From Bacillota bacterium (GTDB lineage Bacteria; Bacillota_E; Sulfobacillia; Sulfobacillales; Sulfobacillaceae), in NCBI GenBank assembly GCA_021820645.1, contig JAKADJ010000152.1:1-6069 (forward strand): 6,069 nt of DNA. The letters are read 5' to 3'. Made by a program: the position numbers and the translations under genes. Below, one piece after another: positions 1-5,136 of the stretch (position 1 is the first letter of the stretch; the number at the start of each line of letters is the position of its first letter). The notes under the pieces are model-generated. The model was not told where the DNA came from and made no database searches. It worked only from the letters and a program-made list of their open reading frames with translations.

Positions 1-264
1 GAGTGCCGAATGATCGAGAGCCGTCCCCACACCATCCACCGGCGCTGGCAATCCGGCATCTTCCGGCTCCGGTCTTTTGTCATCAACCTCTGGAACTCGC
101 CCCCGGGACTTCCTCCCCAAAAGCAAGGTTAATATCAAAACCACCAGCCCGACGCCGAATGCTACCCCGGCGAACATATGGGGAACATTTGAGGATGACA
201 GCAGGTAGAGACCCACCAGTATCGCAATGAGCGCTTCAAGTATCCCCGCAATCAACAGGCCCAA
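1..264 (-). CDS. Small two-helix membrane protein, unknown function (3' end outside window)
   Basis: An open frame of 88 codons that runs off the left edge, starting at TTG 264. Upstream, GAGGGG (272-277) lies 7 nt from the TTG, and an in-frame TAA at 286-288 closes the frame further out; no ATG or GTG is available at the N-terminus, so TTG is the most likely start. The product begins directly with a hydrophobic segment (LLIAGILEALIAILVGLYLL, about residues 3-22), then a short polar loop SSSNVPH, a second hydrophobic segment (about 32-49), a basic stop GRKSRGR and a charged, proline-rich tail. This is a two-helix anchor with both ends probably in the cytoplasm by the positive-inside rule. It lies 17 nt after marR, so it is probably cotranscribed and MarR-controlled. 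I do not recognise the family. The frame looks real because of the Shine-Dalgarno and the coherent hydrophobic pattern. Confidence 0.65.
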   Translation of the reverse strand, partial: MGLLIAGILEALIAILVGLYLLSSSNVPHMFAGVAFGVGLVVLILTLLLGRKSRGRVPEVDDKRPEPEDAGLPAPVDGVGTALDHSAL

Positions 265-281
265 AATGACCCCCCTCTTTC

Positions 282-710
282 CTACTTATCGTCGGTTTCC
301 ATTCCGTCTGCCACACGTTCTAGAATTTGTATCAAATTTTCCAAGTCCGGTTCTTGTAACGGCGAAAACAACTGCTGGATCTGCCGATGTCGCTCCACCT
401 GCTTGGCAGCCATCCTCTCACGCCCGTTTTCCGTGAGTTCCACCCACACCACGCGTCGATCGGCCTGTGACCGTCCCCGCTCCACCCATCCAGCATGAAC
501 CAACCGGTCCACCATCCCCGTGGCGCTGGCCATGGACACCCCAAGATGTTCAGACAAAGTCCCCATCGGCATCGATCCATCATGGTACAGTGTCGCCAAC
601 GCGGAGAACTGTCCGAAGGTTAGGGAATCATCGTGCATTTTGCGAAATCGGCGTGCTATCCGAGAAAATATCTGTTCCAGTCCATCTATCATCTCGTCCC
701 GATTTGTCAC
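282..710 (-). CDS. MarR-family transcriptional regulator
   Basis: Dimeric winged-helix DNA-binding regulator, usually a repressor released by small phenolic or oxidant ligands. In 142 residues (a typical length): N-terminal dimerisation helix 1-30, helix-turn-helix about 47-74 with GTLSEHLGVSMASATGMVDR (50-69) as support and recognition helices, wing 77-92 with the conserved D84 and R86 (in QADRRVV), then LTENGRERM (92-100) and a long C-terminal dimerisation helix. The start GTG 710 has AGGTGG 9 nt upstream. The gene has its own near-consensus promoter and is followed after 17 nt by a small membrane-protein gene, which is the natural first candidate for its regulon. The ligand cannot be told from sequence; no conserved cysteine pair for redox sensing is seen. 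Confidence 0.95.
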   Translation of the reverse strand: MTNRDEMIDGLEQIFSRIARRFRKMHDDSLTFGQFSALATLYHDGSMPMGTLSEHLGVSMASATGMVDRLVHAGWVERGRSQADRRVVWVELTENGRERMAAKQVERHRQIQQLFSPLQEPDLENLIQILERVADGMETDDK

Positions 711-723
711 TTTGATTCACCAC

Positions 724-750
724 CTAGATATTTAGTCTCACGTAATATTA
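724..750 (-). promoter_or_regulatory. Candidate MarR operator palindromes in the marR leader
   Basis: Two AT-rich inverted repeats lie between the predicted start of transcription and the marR start codon: TAATATTA (743-750, perfect) and CTAGATATTTAG (724-735, 10 of 12 bases symmetric). The second overlaps the Shine-Dalgarno AGGTGG (720-725). MarR proteins commonly bind palindromes in their own promoter region, so these are plausible autoregulatory sites. Short AT-rich palindromes arise by chance easily, and no match to a known MarR site is claimed. Confidence 0.3.
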
Positions 751-760
751 GCCATCAGTA

Positions 761-789
761 ATTTTAATCGGATCATCTTTGGCTGTCAA
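761..789 (-). promoter_or_regulatory. Sigma-A-type promoter for marR
   Basis: On the minus strand a perfect -35 box TTGACA (789-784) is separated by 17 nt from TAAAAT (766-761), a one-mismatch -10 box. No extended -10 TG is present. Transcription would start near 753-755, giving a leader of about 45 nt before the marR GTG at 710. The tract upstream, 790-820, is AT-rich with a small tandem ATTCCC repeat (798-810). Confidence 0.8.
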
Positions 790-840
790 TCACCTAAATT
801 CCCTATTCCCACGAATAATTTCTGGCGGATAGTCTTCCCC

Positions 841-873
841 AAAACGCAAAAAGCCACCCTCGAGAGGTGGCTT
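841..873 (-). terminator. Rho-independent terminator after the proline dehydrogenase gene
   Basis: Perfect 8-bp stem AAGCCACC (851-858) / GGTGGCTT (866-873) with a 7-nt loop. Read on the minus strand the stem is followed by CTTTTTGCGTTTT, a U-rich tract at 841-852. It lies 30 nt past the proline dehydrogenase stop. On the plus strand no T run follows, so it works for leftward transcription only. It separates the rpoA-to-proline dehydrogenase unit from marR. Confidence 0.9.
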
Positions 874-903
874 AACGGCGATATGGGTCTCCATTCTCGT
901 GGT

Positions 904-1815
904 CTACCGGTTGATTAAAGCCCTAGCAAAAAACAGTAAGTTAGCCGGCCGTTCCGCAATGCGTCGCACGTAATAGGCATACCAATCCTGTCCAAAGGGA
1001 ACGTAAACCCGACATTTATACCCTTCGCGCGCTAGTTGCTCCAGAACCGGTAACTTCACTCCATACAGCATTTGAAATTCGAATCGGTCCCGCGGGATAT
1101 CCAGATGATGGATAACTTTTAAGACGCGGCCAATAATGGCCTCATCGTGGGTCGCAATAGCGGTATAATTGCCCAATTCCAGCGATTGTTTCACCAGCTC
1201 AACATAGTTGTCATCCACATCAGGCTTGGAAGGAAACGCCACCGATACCGGCTCTTGATACGCTCCCTTCACGACACGAAAATTTTTAGGCGGATCCGAG
1301 AGCTGTTTCAAGTCGTCCTGGGTCCGGTATAAATAGGCTTGTAAGACTAGTCCGAGATGGCCGGGAAATTGGGTCCAAACCTCCTGGAAAAGTGCTACGG
1401 TCACACTAGTAAATGGTGAATCTTCCATATCAATCCGCACAAAATTCTTGGTTTCCTGGGCTTTTTGGGTAATCGCTATTAAGTTCTGACGGGCCAAATC
1501 TTCGGATAACGCCAAGCCCATCATGGTGAGTTTCAATGAAACATTCGCCTTAACCTGGGAACTCGCAATGCGGTCCAACATGGTCAAATAGCTGTCACGC
1601 GCTTGACTCGCCTCTCGTTCCTCGGTCACCGATTCCCCCAAATGGTCGAGCGTCACCAGAATTCCCCGCCGATTCAAATCACGGGTAACTTGGATCGCAG
1701 AGTCCAGACTGTCACCCGCTACAAATCGGGCGGCGCCCAGTTGCATCCCATACCGCTTCACCACAGACGATACGGCTCGATTATTACCTAATCCTAGTAC
1801 CATTTCCCGAAACAC
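904..1815 (-). CDS. monofunctional proline dehydrogenase (FAD)
   Basis: Oxidises L-proline to 1-pyrroline-5-carboxylate, passing electrons through FAD to the membrane quinone pool; it is the first step of proline catabolism and needs a separate P5C dehydrogenase, which is not in this window. The 303-residue protein is the single-domain form known from Bacillus (PutB/FadM) and Thermus, not bifunctional PutA. Readable blocks: GAARFVAGDSLDSA (27-40), TLDHLGESV (55-63), SLKLTMMGL (93-101) with K95, RIDMED (127-132) with D129, QAYLYRT (159-165) with R164, VVKGAY (181-186), ATHDEAII (221-228), FQMLYGV (247-253) and YYVRRIAERPAN (281-292), where R284, R285 and E288 match the substrate-carboxylate arginine pair region. 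The start is GTG 1815, because AGGAGG (1823-1828) lies 7 nt upstream within truA; the in-frame ATG at 1803 is too far away. The gene overlaps truA by 22 nt and is followed 30 nt later by a terminator. Its place in the ribosomal/truA operon is unusual. Confidence 0.95.
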   Translation of the reverse strand: MFREMVLGLGNNRAVSSVVKRYGMQLGAARFVAGDSLDSAIQVTRDLNRRGILVTLDHLGESVTEEREASQARDSYLTMLDRIASSQVKANVSLKLTMMGLALSEDLARQNLIAITQKAQETKNFVRIDMEDSPFTSVTVALFQEVWTQFPGHLGLVLQAYLYRTQDDLKQLSDPPKNFRVVKGAYQEPVSVAFPSKPDVDDNYVELVKQSLELGNYTAIATHDEAIIGRVLKVIHHLDIPRDRFEFQMLYGVKLPVLEQLAREGYKCRVYVPFGQDWYAYYVRRIAERPANLLFFARALINR

Positions 1816-2594
1816 CGTTCATCCTCCTCTCCATTGTCCGATGGCTGTAATGACTCCGGGCGAATGTCGATGCGCTCTAGGGTCAGACCGCAGGCCGGAG
1901 CCAGTTTTTTGATCCTATTGTAAGGAGTCGGACAGTCCAACGCTTGTTTTAACGCCCGCAACGATCCCGTTTTCGCCGCTTCCATCATTGCGGCCACCAT
2001 TAACCGCACCATATGATATAAAAACCCGTTCGCACCCACCCGGTAAATCCATAAACGGCCTTCTTGACTCATCTCCCATGAGCTAGTATACACATCTCGC
2101 TGTGTGGTTTTAGCGGATGAGCCCTCTGACCGAAATCCGGAAAAATCATGCATCCCTTCAAAGAGCTGGGCCGCCGCTTGTAAGTGATCCCACCCCAGAA
2201 ATGCGTCCACCCGATGGACATAGCGTGCCCATCGGGCCGGCACCGGTCCCCGCCAAATTTGATAGCGATAAAATTTTGATGCGACCACCCGACGCGGATC
2301 CCACCCCACCGGCACCCAGGCGACGTTTTGGACCCGAATCGACACCGGTAGACGCTGGTTTAAAACCCAGCTCAGGCGATCCAACGGAATGATGGATGAA
2401 CCGGTCCACACTACAATTTGTTCATCGGCATGGACGCCACTGTCAGTACGGCTCGCGCCAATGATCCGCCCGGCACCTAGCAAAGCCCCCAAGTGAGATT
2501 CCAACGCCGATTGTATTGTAATGTACTGGCTCTGACTCTGGAACCCATGAAATTCGGTCCCGTCATAGGAAATTCTTAGCGCTACATGGGCCAT
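1794..2594 (-). CDS. truA: tRNA pseudouridine(38-40) synthase
   Basis: Converts uridines 38, 39 and 40 in the tRNA anticodon stem-loop to pseudouridine in the cytoplasm. The 266-residue protein has the N-terminal YDGTEFHGFQSQ (10-21), the catalytic block GASRTDSGVHA (46-57) with nucleophile D51, KFYRYQIW (107-114), HDFSGF (149-154), GANGFLYHMVR (187-197) and LAPACGLTL (231-239). Length is normal; the last 25 or so residues are an acidic, unconserved tail. Start ATG 2594 has GGAGGT at 2601-2606, 6 nt upstream, inside the end of ecfT, which it overlaps by 13 nt. It is in its usual Firmicutes place after ecfT. The last codons overlap the proline dehydrogenase start by 22 nt. Function is secure from the active-site motif. 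Confidence 0.97.
   Translation of the reverse strand: MAHVALRISYDGTEFHGFQSQSQYITIQSALESHLGALLGAGRIIGASRTDSGVHADEQIVVWTGSSIIPLDRLSWVLNQRLPVSIRVQNVAWVPVGWDPRRVVASKFYRYQIWRGPVPARWARYVHRVDAFLGWDHLQAAAQLFEGMHDFSGFRSEGSSAKTTQRDVYTSSWEMSQEGRLWIYRVGANGFLYHMVRLMVAAMMEAAKTGSLRALKQALDCPTPYNRIKKLAPACGLTLERIDIRPESLQPSDNGEEDERCFGKWY
1823..1828 (-). promoter_or_regulatory. Shine-Dalgarno deciding the proline dehydrogenase GTG start
   Basis: On the minus strand AGGAGG is followed by a 7-nt spacer and GTG 1815. The site lies inside the last codons of truA, so the same ribosomes may re-initiate. An ATG within the spacer is out of frame and too close to the site to be used. This is a full-consensus site, the best match of any gene in the window. 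Confidence 0.8.
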
Positions 2595-3271
2595 CCATGC
2601 ACCTCCAGTCCAATCACCAAAACCCAGCCGAGGACGACCATCGCATCACGCCAAGTGGCTTGAGACGTAGGCGGGAGATGAGAAGGACGCCAGCCACGAC
2701 TCCAGAGTGCCTCCGCCACATCGTCACTGCGTAATAATCCTTCGACTAACACCGGCCGTAAAAAACTAAAAGGACGCCAACGCCGTGTGCTGGCCAACGC
2801 TTGGCGCATTCCTTGATCCTTGCGGATTCGTTGCACATCATCCACCACACGCGGTAAAAATCCCAGCCCCAGGAGCATCATCAACACCCCGTAACCCACG
2901 GCAGCGCGTCGACCTACCAGTTTTTTAAGACCATGCTCGAGCGCACTCAACATGCTTAATAGCGATCCGTGTCCATAAACTAAACCGATCCCCAGGATCA
3001 TCAGGGAGAATCGTGCCGTCGTCATCAGTGCCCTGTCCCAATAGGGCACGCCCGGATGATGATTGAAGGCTTGGAGGGCACCAAACACAACACCTCCTAA
3101 AAGAGCCCGCAGCAAGCCCCGCCAACTTCCAACCCAACTGAACACTCCCCCAATGAGGATTCCCCACCCGATAAGCCATGATGGCGACGCCAGATATAGG
3201 GCAACGACACCCACCACCAATGAGAGCATCCGGGTTAACGGATGAATGGCATCTCGGCTCGATTCTTGCAT
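2582..3271 (-). CDS. ecfT: ECF transporter transmembrane subunit EcfT
   Basis: Membrane scaffold of the ECF importer that passes ATPase movement to the substrate-binding S component. The 229-residue protein starts with the family-like IHPLTRMLSLVV (9-20), then hydrophobic helices at roughly 15-28, 32-48, 52-68, 83-100, 124-140 and, after a long cytoplasmic region, 208-224. The cytoplasmic coupling helices lie around 141-195. The second coupling motif is readable as SRG (191-193, in EALWSRGWR), close to the Ala-Arg-Gly consensus. At the first, the place of ARG is taken by DQG (152-154, in RIRKDQGMR), a non-consensus form. It is somewhat short for the family (often 230-270). ATG at 3271 has GAGGTG about 8 nt upstream. 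The gene overlaps ecfA2 by 37 nt and truA by 13 nt. Identity is supported mainly by position between the ATPases and truA, the membrane profile and the motif remains. Confidence 0.9.
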   Translation of the reverse strand: MQESSRDAIHPLTRMLSLVVGVVALYLASPSWLIGWGILIGGVFSWVGSWRGLLRALLGGVVFGALQAFNHHPGVPYWDRALMTTARFSLMILGIGLVYGHGSLLSMLSALEHGLKKLVGRRAAVGYGVLMMLLGLGFLPRVVDDVQRIRKDQGMRQALASTRRWRPFSFLRPVLVEGLLRSDDVAEALWSRGWRPSHLPPTSQATWRDAMVVLGWVLVIGLEVHGWPM

Positions 3272-4008
3272 AGCCGTATCACCTCGCTACGTGCCTGATC
3301 GCTATTGACCCATGCTGCTGGAGCCACCGGCGCCCCATTATCTAAGAGTCGCCGCCACAACGCTTCGAGCGAGGACTCTGGAGGTGGGCCATGCCGATAC
3401 CAGAGCTCTCCCATCGTCCCCCAGCTAAGCCCTCGATCACACCACCAGCCCCACTCCGCGTGAACCAAAAGCCATCTCCAGGAATGACTGGCGACCAAGA
3501 CCGTCGCGGTATTCGCCCACTCGCCGAGCTTGGTCCCCAACAGCAATCGATGTTCGTGGTCTAGCCCTTCGAGAGGTTCATCCAAGAGATATACCTCGGG
3601 CGACAAGATCTCCATCGACGCCAACGCTAGCCGACGTTGCATTCCTCCGCTCAATTCAAAGGGTGCCGCCGTTCGGTAGTCCTCAAGATGCCAATCCACC
3701 AATAACTGCTCAGCCTTGGCGACCAGCACAGAACTCAGATTCTGTCTCCATGATTTACGAAACGGCCAGACCATCTGATCCCACACCGTCGCCTCCGTTA
3801 ATTGGAGCCGCGGATTTTGCATGACCAAGCCGATGCGAGGACCATGAGATTTATTACCCCACGCAACCAGTTGACTCAAGAACTGGCTCTTGCCTGACCC
3901 GTTAGGGCCAGAAAGTCCCCAAACTCCTGGCCCTGGTATTGCCCAATTAGCAACCTGCCAGCCCGCATGGGGCACCGTCACCGTGCCGACTTGCCAGGCC
4001 ATATCCAC
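3235..4008 (-). CDS. ecfA2: ECF transporter energising ATPase, second copy (EcfA2-like, divergent)
   Basis: Second ABC ATPase of the ECF module, expected to form a heterodimer with the upstream ATPase and to bind EcfT. Motifs in 257 residues: Walker A GPNGSGKS (34-41), Q-loop MQNPRLQL (63-70), signature LSGGMQRR (119-126), Walker B VYLLDEP (139-145) with D143 and E144, D-loop GLD (148-150) and switch H175. All catalytic residues are present. Two features are odd. Only 24 residues separate the Walker A lysine from the Q-loop glutamine, against 39 in the upstream paralogue, so part of the antiparallel beta region is missing. It also holds 19 tryptophans (about 7%). The GTG at 4008 is preferred because GAGGTG ends about 5 nt upstream; an ATG at 4002, about 11 nt from that site, is the alternative. 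It overlaps ecfA1 by 31 nt and ecfT by 37 nt. The ABC assignment is secure; the A2 label rests on gene order. Confidence 0.9.
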   Translation of the reverse strand: MDMAWQVGTVTVPHAGWQVANWAIPGPGVWGLSGPNGSGKSQFLSQLVAWGNKSHGPRIGLVMQNPRLQLTEATVWDQMVWPFRKSWRQNLSSVLVAKAEQLLVDWHLEDYRTAAPFELSGGMQRRLALASMEILSPEVYLLDEPLEGLDHEHRLLLGTKLGEWANTATVLVASHSWRWLLVHAEWGWWCDRGLSWGTMGELWYRHGPPPESSLEALWRRLLDNGAPVAPAAWVNSDQARSEVIRLCKNRAEMPFIR

Positions 4009-4751
4009 TCACTCACCTCATCAATCGACTCCGGTCGATATCCGTCACCAAAGAGCCCTGTCAAAAACCTATCCCACTCGCGGTCTTTGTCCGTCGTCGG
4101 CAGGGAGTCTTTTACCCATACCCCGTGATCCAGCACCACGGTCCGATCCGCCACCGCCAGCCAGCGGGGGTTGTGCCCCAAAATCATCAACGTCGTCCCC
4201 GTATCCCGGAGATTTTGAATCCACGTCATGAGGCGTTGCATGGCAGGCCCGTCCAACATGGTCTCCGGCTCGTCCAAAATAATCACCCGGGGATCTTGAG
4301 CCCACACCGCAGCAAGCGCCACCTGATGTTGCCAGCCCCCGGATAGGGTGTGAATCGTGTGGTTTCGTAGTGGTCCCAGGTGAAATCTATCGATGGCTCC
4401 GGCGGTTTGATGGACCACTTGCGCCAGCGTTGCTGAAAGCCAGCGGGGGCCAAGACTCACATCCTCAGACACCGTGGTCCCAACCATTTGTGTGAGGGGA
4501 TTTTGTTGTACCCACCCGATGTACCCCGGTGGCCATTCCGTTATATCTAGGCCTTCCCCATTGGTCACGTGGCCCGCTGTCGGATGGATCACCCCGCTCA
4601 GCATCCGGGCTAGAGTCGTCTTGCCCGAGCCATTGGGTCCTGTAACAAAAACGCACTCGCCCTCCTGAATCGTGAGATCCAGGGGGCCGAGTGCGGGTTG
4701 CAATTGGGACGGATAGGAGACAACCACCCGCTCCAATATAATTGCCGCCAT
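3978..4751 (-). CDS. ecfA1: ECF transporter energising ATPase, first copy (EcfA1-like)
   Basis: Cytoplasmic ABC ATPase of an energy-coupling factor (ECF) importer; it pairs with the second ATPase and EcfT to drive uptake of vitamins or other micronutrients through exchangeable S components. Visible motifs in the 257 residues: aromatic Y13 of the A-loop, Walker A GPNGSGKTT (38-46), Q-loop VQQNPLTQ (81-88), signature LSGGWQHQ (136-143), Walker B VIILDEP (156-162), D-loop MLD (165-167) and switch H193. The signature has W140 where Q is usual, but LSGG is intact, as are the catalytic D160 and E161. Family members in Bacillus are about 280 residues, so the C-terminal dimerisation tail is short here. 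The ATG immediately follows the rplQ TAA with no spacer and no good Shine-Dalgarno, so translation probably depends on ribosomes finishing rplQ. It overlaps ecfA2 by 31 nt. EcfA1 is assigned by gene order. No S-component gene is nearby, as expected for a shared (group II) module. Confidence 0.93.
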   Translation of the reverse strand: MAAIILERVVVSYPSQLQPALGPLDLTIQEGECVFVTGPNGSGKTTLARMLSGVIHPTAGHVTNGEGLDITEWPPGYIGWVQQNPLTQMVGTTVSEDVSLGPRWLSATLAQVVHQTAGAIDRFHLGPLRNHTIHTLSGGWQHQVALAAVWAQDPRVIILDEPETMLDGPAMQRLMTWIQNLRDTGTTLMILGHNPRWLAVADRTVVLDHGVWVKDSLPTTDKDREWDRFLTGLFGDGYRPESIDEVSEWIWPGKSAR

Positions 4752-5096
4752 TTATACCAGTTCAAGGATGGCCATCGGTGCGGAATCCCCGCGACGATAA
4801 CCGGTACGCATAATCCGCGTATAGCCACCTTGACGCTCGGTGTACCGCGGTGCGATAGTCGTAAACAATTTGGTGACCACGTCCTCGTCCCAAATATACG
4901 CAAGCGCTTGACGGCGTGACGAAAGGTCGCCGCGCTTACCGAGGGTAATCATGTGCTCCACTACGCGATTAACTTCCTTGGCCCGGGTCACCGTGGTTTC
5001 AATACGTTCCTCCCGCAACGTTGAGGTCACGAGATTACGCAACATGGACCGACGATGCCCGCCGAGCCGTCCAAGCGAGCGATGCATTCCTGGCAT
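4752..5096 (-). CDS. rplQ: 50S ribosomal protein L17
   Basis: Large-subunit ribosomal protein bL17, located near the peptide exit side of the 50S particle. The 114-residue product has the whole bacterial L17 pattern: [17 protein letters not shown] (7-23), the basic [16 protein letters not shown] block (26-41), LFTTIAPRY (77-85), GGYTRI (90-95) and [12 protein letters not shown] at the C-terminus. Length is normal. The ATG at 5096 is chosen because AAGGGAG lies about 11 nt upstream in the 40-nt gap after rpoA; a second in-frame ATG at 5087 would remove three residues and is the alternative. It follows rpoA as in nearly all bacteria, and its TAA stop is directly followed by the ATG of ecfA1. 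Expression is expected to follow the ribosomal operon. Confidence 0.98.
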   Translation of the reverse strand: MPGMHRSLGRLGGHRRSMLRNLVTSTLREERIETTVTRAKEVNRVVEHMITLGKRGDLSSRRQALAYIWDEDVVTKLFTTIAPRYTERQGGYTRIMRTGYRRGDSAPMAILELV

Positions 5097-5136
5097 GTTT
5101 CTCTACACTCCCTTACTACCCGCTAACTCCAGACAC

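Larger units (their letters stand above)
711..903. other. Intergenic region between proline dehydrogenase and marR
   Basis: This 193-nt gap is the only sizeable non-coding stretch. From right to left it holds about 30 nt of unremarkable sequence after the proline dehydrogenase stop, the terminator, about 50 nt that is AT-rich, and the marR promoter and leader. CACCTAAAT (791-799) and CACCTAGAT (721-729) form an 8-of-9 direct repeat flanking the promoter. No small ORF with a ribosome site or RNA gene was seen. Confidence 0.7.

Noticed and set aside
3..436. Two overlapping plus-strand open frames near the left edge
   Set aside because: They oppose the marR gene and the membrane-protein frame, which have ribosome sites and coherent protein patterns; the plus-strand products are proline-rich and unrecognisable.
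859..866. CTCGAG palindrome within the terminator loop as a protein-binding site
   Set aside because: A six-base self-complementary sequence in a hairpin loop has no support as an operator; it is explained by the terminator.
883..894. Small inverted repeat ATGG-GTCT-CCAT between the proline dehydrogenase stop and the terminator
   Set aside because: Only a 4-bp stem without a T tract; too weak to count as an RNA element beside the strong hairpin that follows.
711..903. Possible riboswitch or small RNA in the intergenic region
   Set aside because: No conserved riboswitch core or multi-stem fold can be recognised; the terminator belongs to the upstream gene and the marR leader is only about 45 nt long.
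3890..4231. Plus-strand open frame of 113 codons across the ecfA1/ecfA2 junction
   Set aside because: Antisense to two confidently identified ATPase genes; the product is proline- and serine-rich with no recognisable domain, typical of an antisense shadow in GC-rich coding DNA.
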